Source of the DNA: WHSW01 sp033856255 | Lineage (GTDB): Bacteria > Actinomycetota > Thermoleophilia > Solirubrobacterales > 70-9 | DNA: 64,000 bases | Assembly: GCA_033856255.1 (NCBI GenBank) | Contig: JAWVFH010000023.1 | Coordinates: forward strand, 62,001-126,000 | Direction of reading: 5' to 3' | Shown here: positions 1 to 9,009 of the stretch, one piece after another | How positions within the stretch are numbered: the stretch's first letter is position 1 | How the letters are laid out: the number at the start of each line of letters is the position of its first letter | Position numbers and translations under genes: made by a program | Notes under the pieces: generated by a model | What the model was told of the DNA's origin: nothing | Seen by the model: the letters and a program-made list of their open reading frames with translations, nothing else | The model's database searches: none

Positions 1-1158
1 GAGCACCTGCAGCGGATGGGCTCGGACCCCGACGGGATGTTCGGGATCATCGGTGCCGAGGAGCTTCACTGGGGCTGCGCCGGGATCGCCCTGGCGATCT
101 CCGGCTCCGGCCTCGCCGCGGCCGGTGTCGCCGCCTCCGGCACGCCGGAGCAGATCGCGCGCTGGGTGCCCGAGTGCTTCGGGGTCGGCGACGAGATCAA
201 GCTCGGCGCCTATGCCGTCACCGAGGCCGGCGCCGGCTCCGACGTCAAGAGCCTGCGCTCTACGGCGAAGCTCGAGGGCGACGAGTGGGTGCTGAACGGA
301 ACCAAGGTCTTCATCACCAACGGCGGGATCGCCGACGTCCACGTCGTCGTCGCCAACACGGCGCCCGAGCTCGGTCACCGCGGCCAGGCGTCGTTCGTGG
401 TCGAGAAGGGGAGCCCCGGCCTGAGCCAGGGAAAGAAGGAGTCGAAGATCGGGATCCGCGCCTCGCACACCGCCGAGGTCGTGCTCGAGGATTGCCGCGT
501 TCCGCGCGAGAACCTGCTCGGCGGCGAGGAGAAGTTGGAGCGAAAGCTCGATCGCGCCCGCCGGGGCGAGCCGTCGCGGGGCTCGAACGCGCTCGCGACC
601 TTCGAGCTCACGCGGCCGCTGGTCGGCGCCTCGGCGCTCGGGATCGCCCAGGCGGCGTACGAGTGGACGCTGCGCTACCTCGACGATCCGAACCTCCCGG
701 CCGACGTCTTCGAGCTCGCGCTCGATCAGAGCTCGACGGCGGGCCGGCCGCCGCTGGAGCGCCAGGGCAATCAGCAGATCCTCGCCCAGGTCGCGACCGA
801 GATCGAGGCCGCCCGCCTGCTCTGCCAGCGGGCCTCGTGGATGGGCCGCAACGGGATCCCGCTGACAGGCGGCCAGGGCTCGATGTCGAAGCTCAAGTCC
901 GGCCAGGTGGCGGTGTGGACGACCCGGACGCTGATGGACCTGGTCGGCCCATTCGCCTACACGGCCGAGTGCCCGCTGGAGAAGTGGTTCCGCGACGCGA
1001 AGATCTACGAGCTCTTCGAGGGCACCGCCGAGATCCAGCGTCTGGTGATCTCGCGGATGCAGGTCACCGAGTATCGCGAGCGCCTGATCGAGGCCGCCGC
1101 GATCGCCGCCGAGGGCACCGAGCCCGACCTCGGCGACTCCGTGGCCGCGGCGCAGTAG
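1..1158 (+). CDS. Acyl-CoA dehydrogenase, 5' end cut by the window
   Basis: Flavoenzyme of the acyl-CoA dehydrogenase family, which introduces the alpha-beta double bond into acyl-CoA thioesters and passes electrons to ETF. The frame is open from base 1, so the true start lies outside; 385 residues are visible. The first family signature AYAVTEAGAGSDV and the following VFITNGG flavin-site segment are present. The second signature, KIYELFEGTAEIQRLVISR, lies near the C-terminus; the Glu of FEGT sits where the catalytic base lies in medium-chain enzymes. A roughly 25-residue charged insertion (EEKLERKLDRARRGEPSRG) interrupts the usual FDYG-type segment before the C-terminal helical domain. Substrate range cannot be told. 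Confidence 0.93.
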   Translation, partial: EHLQRMGSDPDGMFGIIGAEELHWGCAGIALAISGSGLAAAGVAASGTPEQIARWVPECFGVGDEIKLGAYAVTEAGAGSDVKSLRSTAKLEGDEWVLNGTKVFITNGGIADVHVVVANTAPELGHRGQASFVVEKGSPGLSQGKKESKIGIRASHTAEVVLEDCRVPRENLLGGEEKLERKLDRARRGEPSRGSNALATFELTRPLVGASALGIAQAAYEWTLRYLDDPNLPADVFELALDQSSTAGRPPLERQGNQQILAQVATEIEAARLLCQRASWMGRNGIPLTGGQGSMSKLKSGQVAVWTTRTLMDLVGPFAYTAECPLEKWFRDAKIYELFEGTAEIQRLVISRMQVTEYRERLIEAAAIAAEGTEPDLGDSVAAAQ

Positions 1159-1167
1159 CGCTTGCAA

Positions 1168-1185
1168 CGCCGCCGATCGGCGGCG
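1168..1185. repeat. Perfect 18-bp palindrome after the acyl-CoA dehydrogenase gene
   Basis: CGCCGCCGATCGGCGGCG is self-complementary and starts 10 bp after the stop codon at 1158. It could fold as a strong GC hairpin between the dehydrogenase and peptidase genes. No T-tract follows, so an intrinsic terminator is possible but not shown. Confidence 0.4.
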
Positions 1186-1226
1186 GGCCGCGGATCCGCG
1201 CGCTCTAACTTCGGCGCCGATCGGAG

Positions 1227-2360
1227 ATGCGCCTGCGCACCGGGACAGTCGCCGCCGTGCTCTGCCTGCTGGTCGCGGGATCGGCCGGCGCTGCCCTGGC
1301 GCAGGACCTGCAGTCGCAGCTCGACCAGAGCCAGGCGCAGCTCGAACAGCAGAGGGACCGCAAGGGCGTGCTCTCGAGCGAGCTCGCCGACGCCAACGCC
1401 GCGGTCGACCAGCTCGCGGGCGAGGTCGCGGTGCTGCGCAATCGCGAGGCCATCGTGGTTGCCGACCTGCGCCGCGTCCAGGCACGCCTCAACAGCGAGA
1501 AGGAGCGGCTGGCGCAGCTTCACGCCCAGCTGCACCGCTCGCTGAACGCGCTCCGCCAGCGGCTGGTGGGGATCTATCGCTCCGGTAGCCCGGACCTGCT
1601 GACCGTGATGCTCGAGTCCGACGGCTTCAATGACCTCGTCTCGCGCTACGAGTACCTGCGTCGGATCGAGGAGCAGGACTCATCGATCATCGGACGCGTG
1701 CGGTCGCTGCGCAACGGCACCCGGGTGACGGTCGACCGCGTGACCGAGGACCGCGACGAGATCGAGGCGAAGAAGGCCGAGCTGGTGCGCACCCGGACCC
1801 AGCTCGAGGCTCGCGAGGCAGAGCTCGCCGCCGCCCGCGACAGCAAGGCGGCCGCCCTCGGCAGCGTCAACTCGAGCATCGATCGGCTCGAGGGCGACGT
1901 CTCCGACCTGCAGGGCGAGATCCAGCGCCAGCTCCAGAACGCGACCGCGACGCCGGGCATCGCGCCGCTCCCGGCCGGCCCGGTCCAGGGCGCGAGCGGC
2001 GGTTGGATCTGGCCGCTGAACGGGCCGATCACCTCCGGTTTCGGCTATCGCTGGGGGCGATTGCACGAAGGAATCGACATCGGAGTGCCCGAGGGGACCC
2101 CGATTCGCGCCGCCAAGCCGGGCAACGTGGTGATCGCCGCCTACACCGGCGGCTACGGCAACTACACGTGCATCGACCACGGTGGGGGGCTCTCCTCCTG
2201 CTACGGGCACCAGTCCAGCTTCGCGGTCAGTCCCGGTGATCAGGTCGCTCAGGGGGAGGTGATCGGCTACAGCGGCAACACCGGCTCCTCGACCGGGCCC
2301 CACCTGCACTTCGAGATCCGCGTCAACGGCACCGCCGTCGACCCTCTTGGGTACTTGTAG
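1227..2360 (+). CDS. Secreted M23 (LytM-type) peptidase with N-terminal coiled coil, EnvC-like
   Basis: Predicted exported cell-wall endopeptidase of 377 residues. Residues 1-26 form a signal peptide ending AALAQ. Residues about 27-235 are rich in heptad Leu/Gln/Glu and predict a long coiled coil, as in EnvC/FtsX-activated hydrolases. The C-terminal M23 domain (about 258-377) keeps all zinc and catalytic residues: HEGID (HxxxD), YGH and HLHFE (HxH), so it should be an active hydrolase rather than a degenerate activator. GGAG lies just before the ATG. An FtsEX pair elsewhere in the window is a plausible partner, because FtsX controls coiled-coil M23 proteins in other bacteria; that link is inference. 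Confidence 0.93.
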   Translation: MRLRTGTVAAVLCLLVAGSAGAALAQDLQSQLDQSQAQLEQQRDRKGVLSSELADANAAVDQLAGEVAVLRNREAIVVADLRRVQARLNSEKERLAQLHAQLHRSLNALRQRLVGIYRSGSPDLLTVMLESDGFNDLVSRYEYLRRIEEQDSSIIGRVRSLRNGTRVTVDRVTEDRDEIEAKKAELVRTRTQLEAREAELAAARDSKAAALGSVNSSIDRLEGDVSDLQGEIQRQLQNATATPGIAPLPAGPVQGASGGWIWPLNGPITSGFGYRWGRLHEGIDIGVPEGTPIRAAKPGNVVIAAYTGGYGNYTCIDHGGGLSSCYGHQSSFAVSPGDQVAQGEVIGYSGNTGSSTGPHLHFEIRVNGTAVDPLGYL

Positions 2361-2383
2361 GCACGGTCAAGCTGGCGTAGTCT
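2355..2383 (+). promoter_or_regulatory. Putative promoter of the low-complexity membrane protein
   Basis: TTGTAG (2355-2360), a 17-bp spacer, then TAGTCT (2378-2383). Transcription would begin near 2390, downstream of the first possible ATG (2385). This favours translation from 2442. Confidence 0.35.
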
Positions 2384-2403
2384 GATGCCGATACGGATAT
2401 CGA

Positions 2404-2423
2404 CCCGCCCAGTTGTTGGCGGG
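2404..2423 (+). repeat. Leader hairpin
   Basis: CCCGCC (2404-2409) pairs with GGCGGG (2418-2423) around an 8-nt loop. It lies within the inferred roughly 50-nt leader of the 2442 gene. Its role is unknown. Confidence 0.3.
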
Positions 2424-2441
2424 CGTGTGGGCGTGCAACCC

Positions 2442-3146
2442 ATGAACACGATCGCTACGGAACAGCAAAGCGCAGTTGTCGATCGCGCCCCGCGGAGGGG
2501 GAAGAACTTCAATCTGCGCGCCTACCTGGCCGGCGGGGTTACGACAGCAGCCCTGATCGCCGCCGGGATCGTCCTCTTCGGCTCGCTCGCCGCCTACGTC
2601 GCCTTCAACGGCCTCCCCGTCGGCGGCGGCAACGAGGCGACCGACAGCGTCGCCGTGCAGACCGGCGCGGCCGCCGCAGCACCGGCCAGCGCCGCGGCGA
2701 CCCTCGCCGCCGCCCCCGGCGCGGTGGCCGCCAGCGCGGCCGCGGGCACGGCGATCGCCCCGGCACCGGGCGCCGGCCCGAACCAGGGGTCGCCCGGGCC
2801 CGGCGGCGGCACGCCCCCGACCGGCAACACTCCTCCGGGGACCACGACCCCCGGCACCCCGACGACCCCGACGCCGGGCACGGGCACGGCCCCCGGGACG
2901 GGAACCGGCGGCGGCAGCTCCACCGGCCCGGTGGGCAACGCCGTCCAGGGTCTGCAGAACACGGCCGCCGGCGCGGGCGTCGATCTGCCGCTCACCGACA
3001 CCACCGCCCCGATCACGGGCCCGGTGGACGACACCGCACAGGGCACGCTCGACCAGGCCGGCGGCGCGGTCGGCAACCCGCAGCTCGGCCAGCAGGTCGG
3101 TGGCGCCGTCACCGGCGTCACCAACCAGGTCCTCGGCGGGAACTAG
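2442..3146 (+). CDS. Single-pass membrane protein with Ala/Gly/Pro/Thr-rich exterior, unknown function
   Basis: 234 residues from ATG 2442; an in-frame ATG at 2385 would add 19 residues but lies ahead of the inferred transcription start. A basic N-terminus (RAPRRGKNFNLR) precedes one membrane segment (about residues 31-52, AYLAGGVTTAALIAAGIVLFG). The rest is low complexity: Ala-rich, then a Pro/Gly/Thr tract (TPGTPTTPTPGTGTAPGTG), then a milder C-terminal part. This looks like a wall-spanning or surface-exposed disordered tail. No family recognised. There is no clear Shine-Dalgarno. The downstream hydrolase converges on it with a 4-bp overlap. Confidence 0.6.
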   Translation: MNTIATEQQSAVVDRAPRRGKNFNLRAYLAGGVTTAALIAAGIVLFGSLAAYVAFNGLPVGGGNEATDSVAVQTGAAAAAPASAAATLAAAPGAVAASAAAGTAIAPAPGAGPNQGSPGPGGGTPPTGNTPPGTTTPGTPTTPTPGTGTAPGTGTGGGSSTGPVGNAVQGLQNTAAGAGVDLPLTDTTAPITGPVDDTAQGTLDQAGGAVGNPQLGQQVGGAVTGVTNQVLGGN

Positions 3147-3868
3147 AGCGCCCGCTCCAGCCACCGCAGGGCCACGCCCTGCATCTCGGCGTCGTGCTGG
3201 GCCGAGCGGTGGTGGCCGCCGGGCAGGAGGATGAGCCGGCGCGGCTCCGCCGCGTGCGAGTAGAGCTCCTGCGAGAACTCGCAGGGGATCCGCTCGTCGC
3301 CCTCGGCGTGGATCAGGATCAGCGGCTTGGTCCCCAGCAGCTCGACCGCCTGGCGCAGGTCGTGCTCGCCGAGCCAGGCCTCGAGGTCGGCTCGCGCGGC
3401 GGGGTCGGCGCGGAGCTCGAGCGAGCCGTCGCGCAGGCCGCGGGCGAGGTGCTCCTCGCCGGCCGGGCAGATCGCGATCACGCCCGCGATCGCCGGCGAG
3501 GTGGCGCCGCCGTGGATGGCGACGAAGCCGCCCATGCTCGAGCCCCGGGCGCAGACCCGGCCCGGGTCGACGCCCTCGCGGGCGGCCAGGAACCGGGCCA
3601 TCCGGCCGAGATCGGCGACCGCGGCGGCCGACATCTCGTCCTCGCCGTCACCGTGCCCGCGCTGGTCATAGGCGAGCGCGGCCCAGCCCGCCGCCGCGCA
3701 GGCGCGGCCGAAGTCGGCGTGGTTCTCCTTTGCCGATCCGGCGCCGTGGACGATCACCATCCCGGGCCAGGGCGGCGGCGAGTCGGGCAGCCAGAGCAGG
3801 TAGGGGCGGTCCTCGGCAACGCCGCGTTCGCTCACTGCCCGCGGGGCGGGTCGCCAGCGCCTCCTCAT
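3143..3868 (-). CDS. Alpha/beta hydrolase (dienelactone hydrolase / acyl-peptidase-like)
   Basis: About 241 residues if started at ATG 3868; in-frame ATGs at 3880 and 3877 and a GTG at 3835 are alternatives. The catalytic triad is visible: nucleophile serine in RGSSMGGF (GxSxG), aspartate in HAEGDERIP, and histidine in PGGHHRS near the C-terminus. An oxyanion-loop HGAGS follows the first core strand. It lacks a signal peptide, so it is probably cytoplasmic. The substrate is unknown; the fold is shared by dienelactone hydrolases, acyl-aminoacyl peptidases and esterases. It is divergent from lysA with only about 20 bp between starts. Confidence 0.85.
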   Translation of the reverse strand: MRRRWRPAPRAVSERGVAEDRPYLLWLPDSPPPWPGMVIVHGAGSAKENHADFGRACAAAGWAALAYDQRGHGDGEDEMSAAAVADLGRMARFLAAREGVDPGRVCARGSSMGGFVAIHGGATSPAIAGVIAICPAGEEHLARGLRDGSLELRADPAARADLEAWLGEHDLRQAVELLGTKPLILIHAEGDERIPCEFSQELYSHAAEPRRLILLPGGHHRSAQHDAEMQGVALRWLERAL

Positions 3869-3888
3869 CGCCGTCATCATCCCTCGCC

Positions 3889-5199
3889 ATGACCAGCGAG
3901 GCGACCACCCGGGCGGATCCGATCGCAAGCTCGCCCGTCTACCCGAGCGGCAGCCGCGTCAACGACCGCGGCCGGCTGGAGGTGGGCGGCTGCGACGTGG
4001 TCGAGGTCGCGCGCGAGTTCGGCACCCCGGCCTACATCTATGCCACCGACGACGTCCGCGACCGCGCCCGCACCTACCTGCGCGCCTTCGGCTCTCGCAG
4101 CGAGGACTTCGAGGTCGTCTACGCCAGCAAGGCGGCGCCGATCACGGCGCTGTGCGCGCTGCTCAACGAGGAGGGCCTCTCGATCGACGTCGCCTCGGGC
4201 GGCGAGCTGCACGTGGCGCTTCGGGCCGGCTTCGACCCGGCGCGAATCCACATGCACGGCAACAACAAGAGCGAGGCGGAGCTGCGGGCCGCCGTCGACT
4301 CCGGGGTCGGCCACGTGATTTGCGACTCGCTGACCGAGATCGGCCGCCTGGACCGGATCTGCGGCGAGGCGGGACGGCGCCAGGCCGTGCTGATCCGCGT
4401 GACCCCCGGGGTGAAGGCAGACACCCACACCTATGTCCAGACCGGCCAGCTCGACTCGAAGTTCGGCTTCGGGCTCGCCGACGGGCTGGCCGCTGCCGGG
4501 ATCGACGCCGCTCTCGCCGCCGCCAACCTCGAGCTGGTCGGACTGCACGCGCACATCGGCTCCCAGATCTTCGAGCTGGAGCCGTACGTTCAGGCGATCG
4601 AAGCGCTGGCCGGGATCGCCGACCCCGCCTGGTGTCGGGTCCTCAACGTCGGCGGCGGGCTCGGGATCGCCTATGCCGCCGCGGACGACCCGCCCTCGAT
4701 CGACGCCTACGCCGAGGTCAAGGTCGGCGGCGTGCAGCGGATCTTCGACCCGGTGCCGAGGATCGTGGTCGAGCCCGGCCGCTCGCTGGTCGGCAACGCC
4801 GGGATCACGGCCTACACGGTCGGGACCGTGAAGGAGATCCCCGGCGTGCGCACCTACGTCGCCGTCGACGGCGGCATGTCGGACAACCTGCGGCCGATGC
4901 TGTACGGCTCGCGCTACGAGGCGATCCTCGCCGACCGCGCCGCCGCCGAGGCCGAGACGACGGTGACGATCGCCGGCATGCACTGCGAGTCCAGCGACAT
5001 GCTGGTCCGCGACGCGAGGCTCGCCGCCCCGCGGATCGGCGACATCCTCGTCACCCCTGCGACCGGCGCCTACGGCTACTCGATGGCGAACAACTACAAC
5101 GCCGTCCCGCGCCCGCCGGTGATCTTCTGCGCCGGCGGCGACGCCCGTCAGGTCGTCCGCCGCGAGAACTACGAGGATCTGACCTCACGCGATGAGTGA
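3889..5199 (+). CDS. lysA: Diaminopimelate decarboxylase
   Basis: PLP enzyme that decarboxylates meso-diaminopimelate to L-lysine, the last lysine step. 436 residues from ATG 3889; the frame is open further upstream, but that part overlaps the divergent hydrolase and lacks family similarity. The PLP lysine lies in VVYASKAAP. HIGSQ, the glycine loop NVGGGLGI, EPGRSLVGNAG and the C-terminal active-site CESSDML are all present. It heads a three-gene aspartate-family operon: its stop overlaps the hom start by 8 nt (ATGAGTGA), suggesting translational coupling. Confidence 0.97.
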   Translation: MTSEATTRADPIASSPVYPSGSRVNDRGRLEVGGCDVVEVAREFGTPAYIYATDDVRDRARTYLRAFGSRSEDFEVVYASKAAPITALCALLNEEGLSIDVASGGELHVALRAGFDPARIHMHGNNKSEAELRAAVDSGVGHVICDSLTEIGRLDRICGEAGRRQAVLIRVTPGVKADTHTYVQTGQLDSKFGFGLADGLAAAGIDAALAAANLELVGLHAHIGSQIFELEPYVQAIEALAGIADPAWCRVLNVGGGLGIAYAAADDPPSIDAYAEVKVGGVQRIFDPVPRIVVEPGRSLVGNAGITAYTVGTVKEIPGVRTYVAVDGGMSDNLRPMLYGSRYEAILADRAAAEAETTVTIAGMHCESSDMLVRDARLAAPRIGDILVTPATGAYGYSMANNYNAVPRPPVIFCAGGDARQVVRRENYEDLTSRDE

Positions 5200-6415
5200 T
5201 GTGGCACGGATAGGGGTCCTGGGGAAAGGGACCGTCGGCGGGGCGTTCGCCGAGCAGCTCGCCGAGCGCGCCTTCCAGGTCGAGGCGATCTCCGGCCGGC
5301 GGCCGGAGATCGCGGGCGTCCTCAGCCGCTCGGACGGGGACTTCGATCGGATCCTCGCCGACTCGGAGATCGTCGTCGAGCTGATCGGCGGCACCGACCC
5401 GGCGCACGACTACGTGCTCCGGGCGCTGGCGGCGGGCAAGCACGTGATCACCGCGAACAAGCAGCTCGTCGCTCGGCACGGCGACGAGCTCTTCGAGGCG
5501 GCACGGGTCGCCGGGGTGCAGCTGCGCTTCGAGGCCGCCGTCGCCGGCGTGGTCCCGGTGATCCGCGTGATCCAGGAGAGCCTCGCCGCGACCCGGATCG
5601 AGAAGGTGCTCGGGATCGTCAACGGGACGACCAACTTCATCCTCTCGGAGATGGCCGCCACCGGAGCCGGCTACGAGGAGACCTTGGCGCGGGCCCAGGA
5701 GCTCGGCTACGCGGAGGCCGACCCGACCGAGGACGTCGGCGGCGCCGACGCGGCGGCGAAGATGGCGATCCTCGCCCGCCTCGCCTTCGACACCCCGGTC
5801 GGCCTCGACGACGTCACCTTCGAGGGGATCACCGACATCCAGCCCGACGACCTGGCCTATGCCAAGGAGCTCGGCCTGTCGCTCAAGCTGCTCGGCGTCG
5901 CGGAGCGCCGTGGTGAGGGGATCAGCGTCCGCGTCTTTCCCTGCTTTCTCAACTCCGATCATCCGCTGGCGCCGGTCGAGGGGCCGTTCAACGCGGTCAC
6001 GGTCGAGGCGCCCTCGATCACCGAGATCACGATGTCGGGCCCGGGCGCCGGCGGCGTGCAGACGGCGAACGCGGTCCTCGGCGACCTCGTCTCGATCCTC
6101 TCCGGCGAGGCCCCGGTCGACCTGCCGCGCGAGCGGCTGGAGATCGTCCGCGAGGTCAGCTCGGCCTTCTACCTGCACCTCGAGGTCGCCGACCGGCCGC
6201 TGGTGCTGGCGAGGGTCGCCGAGATCCTCGGCCACAACGGTATCTCGGTCCAGAGCGTCGTCCAGCGCGGGCTCGGTGACGATGCGCGCCTCGTCATGGT
6301 CCTGCACGAGGCACCCGAGAGCGCCTTCTACGCGGCGCTCGGCGAGATCGGCGAGGTCGACTTCCTGCGCGCCGCGCCGCGGGCGATCCGCGTCGTCGAG
6401 GAAGTCTTCGCATAG
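5192..6415 (+). CDS. hom: Homoserine dehydrogenase with C-terminal ACT domain
   Basis: Reduces aspartate-4-semialdehyde to homoserine, the branch point to threonine and methionine. 407 residues. The N-terminal NAD(P) loop GKGTVGG is followed by the catalytic domain with GIVNGTTNFILSEM and the EADPTEDVGGADAAAK segment carrying substrate-binding acidic and lysine residues. A C-terminal ACT domain (about 325-405, YLHLEVADRPLVLARVAEIL) suggests feedback control by threonine, as in other monofunctional Gram-positive enzymes. It sits between lysA and thrC in one operon. Confidence 0.97.
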   Translation: MSDVARIGVLGKGTVGGAFAEQLAERAFQVEAISGRRPEIAGVLSRSDGDFDRILADSEIVVELIGGTDPAHDYVLRALAAGKHVITANKQLVARHGDELFEAARVAGVQLRFEAAVAGVVPVIRVIQESLAATRIEKVLGIVNGTTNFILSEMAATGAGYEETLARAQELGYAEADPTEDVGGADAAAKMAILARLAFDTPVGLDDVTFEGITDIQPDDLAYAKELGLSLKLLGVAERRGEGISVRVFPCFLNSDHPLAPVEGPFNAVTVEAPSITEITMSGPGAGGVQTANAVLGDLVSILSGEAPVDLPRERLEIVREVSSAFYLHLEVADRPLVLARVAEILGHNGISVQSVVQRGLGDDARLVMVLHEAPESAFYAALGEIGEVDFLRAAPRAIRVVEEVFA

Positions 6416-6421
6416 TTCGCA

Positions 6422-6427
6422 TAGGTT
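6422..6427 (+). promoter_or_regulatory. TAGGTT -10-like box before thrC
   Basis: TAGGTT is followed by 6 nt and the thrC ATG, the spacing expected for a leaderless transcript. It could provide thrC with its own promoter inside the lysA-hom-thrC operon. The box is part of a tandem 9-mer, TTCGCATAG twice (6408-6425). Confidence 0.35.
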
Positions 6428-6433
6428 GACGCG

Positions 6434-7468
6434 ATGCCCGCGGGCCTGATCGAGCGTTACCGCGACCGCCTGCCGCTCGAGCCGGGCGATCCGGTGATCA
6501 CCCTGAACGAGGGCTCGACGCCCCTGGTCGAGGCGCCCGTGATCTCCGAGCGGGTCGGCGCCCGGGTGCTGTTGAAGCTCGAGGGCGCGAATCCGACCGG
6601 CAGCTTCAAGGACCGGGGCATGACCGTCGCCGTCTCGCGCGCGGCGGGCGCGGGCGCCGAGGCGGTGATCTGCGCGTCGACCGGCAACACCGCGGCGAGC
6701 GCCGCCGCCTACGCGGCGCGGGCCGGGATGCGTGGCGCCGTGATCGTCCCCGAGGGCAAGATCGCGATCGGCAAGCTGGCGCAGGCGCTGATGCACGGCG
6801 CCCGGGTGATCGCGCTGCAGGGCAATTTCGACCAGGCGCTGGAGATCGTCCGCAAGCTCGCCGACACGCATCCGGTCGAGCTCGTCAACTCCGTGAACCC
6901 GTACCGGATCGAGGGTCAGAAGACCGCCGCCTTCGAGGTTCTCGAGGAGCTCGGCGAAGCGCCCGACGCGCTCGCGATCCCGGTCGGCAACGCCGGCAAC
7001 GTGACCGCGTGGCAGCGCGGCTTCACCGAGGCCGGGGTCGCTCCGGTCCTCTACGGCTTCCAGGCCGAGGGGGCGGCGCCGCTCGTCCACGGCGCTCCGG
7101 TCGCCAACCCGGAGACCGTCGCCTCGGCGATCCGGATCGGCAACCCGGCGCGCTGGGAGGAGGCGATGGCGGCGTTCACGTCGTCCCGCGGCCGGGTGGA
7201 GGCCGTCTCCGACGACCAGATCCTCGACGCCTACCGGCTGCTCGCCGCCCGCGAGGGCGTCTTCTGCGAGCCCGCCTCGGCCGCCTCGGTGGCCGGCATC
7301 CTCGCCCACGGGCTGCCCGTGGCCGAGGGCGCCGCCGTGCCTGAGACGGTCGTCTGCGTGCTCACCGGCCATGGGCTCAAGGACCCGGACACGGCGCTCA
7401 GCAAGGCGCCACCCGTGGTCGGCTGCGAGGCCAACCTGGCCGCCGTCGAGCGCGCGATATTCGACTGA
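6434..7468 (+). CDS. thrC: Threonine synthase
   Basis: PLP-dependent conversion of O-phosphohomoserine to L-threonine. 344 residues, the length of the short class. The PLP lysine lies in PTGSFKDRGM. The phosphate/PLP glycine loop region STGNTAASAAAYA and the C-terminal VLTGHGLKDPD are typical. It starts 18 bp after hom. No Shine-Dalgarno precedes the ATG; a TAGGTT box 6 nt upstream suggests leaderless initiation in addition to operon transcription. Confidence 0.97.
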   Translation: MPAGLIERYRDRLPLEPGDPVITLNEGSTPLVEAPVISERVGARVLLKLEGANPTGSFKDRGMTVAVSRAAGAGAEAVICASTGNTAASAAAYAARAGMRGAVIVPEGKIAIGKLAQALMHGARVIALQGNFDQALEIVRKLADTHPVELVNSVNPYRIEGQKTAAFEVLEELGEAPDALAIPVGNAGNVTAWQRGFTEAGVAPVLYGFQAEGAAPLVHGAPVANPETVASAIRIGNPARWEEAMAAFTSSRGRVEAVSDDQILDAYRLLAAREGVFCEPASAASVAGILAHGLPVAEGAAVPETVVCVLTGHGLKDPDTALSKAPPVVGCEANLAAVERAIFD

Positions 7469-7525
7469 TTACCGATGGTGGAACCGGCGCCCTTGCCTCA
7501 ATAATGGGGTAGGAAGGAGCTTCGG

Positions 7526-8944
7526 ATGCACGGAACGGTCGTGATACTCGCCGGCTTGCTGGCGATCGTGAGCACGGTGCTGATCGTCACCGTGCTGAAG
7601 CTGCGCGCGGTCGACCGCCGCCATCGGACCCTGCTCGACCACATCCCGCAGACGACGATCACGGTCTTCGACCACGAGCTACGGGTGCGCTTCGCCGGCG
7701 GCGCGGCGTCCGACCTCGGCGGCCGCACCCCGGCCGAGATCCAGGGCAAGTTCCTGCTCGGCCATCTGCCCAAGGCCCAGCGTGAGCCCTTGCTGATCCA
7801 CTTCCGCGCCGCGCTGCGCGGCGAGCAGCGCTCGTTCGAGTACCACTCGGTCGAGTCCGGCCGCGACTACTGGGTACGGGTGGTGCCGTTCGCCGACGCC
7901 AAGGGCGCGGTCACCGGCGGCCTCTCGGTCGCGCTCGACATCTCCGATCGCAGCCAGATGGAGGCCGACCTCGGGAACCGGGCCGCCGGGGTCGACGAGA
8001 TCACCAACGCGACCAGGGCCCTGGCCCGCAGCGTCGACCCGACCGCCGCCCGGGTCGCCGTCTGCGACGGGGCCCGCCGGGTCGCCGGCGCGCCGGTCGC
8101 GGCGCTGTTCGAGCCCGCGCCCGGCGGCGCGTCGCTGGTCCCCGAGGCCTGCGTCGGCGCGGACCTGCACGGGCTCGAGTTGCCCCTCAACGGCGAGGGC
8201 GGGGCGACGCTCGCCTTCACCCGGGCCGAGGAGGTGTTCATCGCCCTCGGCGACGGCGAGGCGGAGGCCGACCGGGAGTTCATGCGCCGCGCCGAGGCGC
8301 GGGCCGTCCTCTGGCACCCCGTGATCCGCGACCGCGCCGCGATCGGCGTGCTCGCGATCGGCTGGCGCGAGGAGGTCGCCGGGATCTCGCTGCGGCTGTC
8401 GACGATGATCGACCTGCTCGGCGCCGAGGCAGCGGTCGCGATCGGTCGCGCCGATCTGCTCGGCCAGCTCGAGCACCTGGCCCGGACCGACGCCCTCACC
8501 GGTCTGCCGAACCGCCGCCACTGGGAGCAGCAGCTGCCCCGCGAGCTCGCCCGTGCCTGGCGCGACGAGCACCCGATCTGCGTCGCGATGCTCGACCTCG
8601 ACCACTTCAAGGCCTACAACGACCGCCGCGGCCACCAGGCCGGCGACGCGCTCTTGCGCGAGGCCTCGGTCGCCTGGCGCACCGCGCTGCGGCCCTACGA
8701 CATCCTCGCCCGCTACGGCGGCGAGGAGTTCAGCGTCATCCTGCCCGGGTGCGACCTCGCCGACGCGTTCGTCCTCGTCGAGCGCCTGCGCACCTTCACC
8801 CCCGACGGCGAGTCGTGCTCGGCGGGGATCGCGGAGTGGAACCCCGAGGAACAGCCCGAGGCGCTGGTCGGCCGCGCCGACGCCGCCCTCTACCGCGCCA
8901 AGCGCTCCGGCCGCGACCGGGTGATCACCGCCTCCCCGAACTAG
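7526..8944 (+). CDS. Membrane-anchored PAS-GAF-GGDEF diguanylate cyclase
   Basis: Predicted c-di-GMP synthase, 472 residues. One N-terminal membrane anchor (residues 2-25) is followed by a PAS domain (about 33-150, ending GGLSVALDISDRS), a GAF-like domain (about 160-305) and a C-terminal GGDEF domain (about 310-470). The active loop is GGEEF, and an RPYD inhibitory I-site lies exactly five residues upstream, so it should be catalytically competent and product-inhibited. AAGGAG (7514-7519) sits 6 nt before the ATG. The ligands of the PAS and GAF domains are unknown. Confidence 0.93.
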   Translation: MHGTVVILAGLLAIVSTVLIVTVLKLRAVDRRHRTLLDHIPQTTITVFDHELRVRFAGGAASDLGGRTPAEIQGKFLLGHLPKAQREPLLIHFRAALRGEQRSFEYHSVESGRDYWVRVVPFADAKGAVTGGLSVALDISDRSQMEADLGNRAAGVDEITNATRALARSVDPTAARVAVCDGARRVAGAPVAALFEPAPGGASLVPEACVGADLHGLELPLNGEGGATLAFTRAEEVFIALGDGEAEADREFMRRAEARAVLWHPVIRDRAAIGVLAIGWREEVAGISLRLSTMIDLLGAEAAVAIGRADLLGQLEHLARTDALTGLPNRRHWEQQLPRELARAWRDEHPICVAMLDLDHFKAYNDRRGHQAGDALLREASVAWRTALRPYDILARYGGEEFSVILPGCDLADAFVLVERLRTFTPDGESCSAGIAEWNPEEQPEALVGRADAALYRAKRSGRDRVITASPN

Positions 8945-9009
8945 TCACCGCTTCGACACCTTCAGCGCGTCTCCCAGGAGCGGCCGTCGCCGACGCTTGG
9001 GCGGTGGAC

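Noticed and set aside
5051..7372. 773-residue minus-strand frame opposite lysA, hom and thrC
   Set aside because: Shadow of three clear biosynthetic genes with no recognisable domain.
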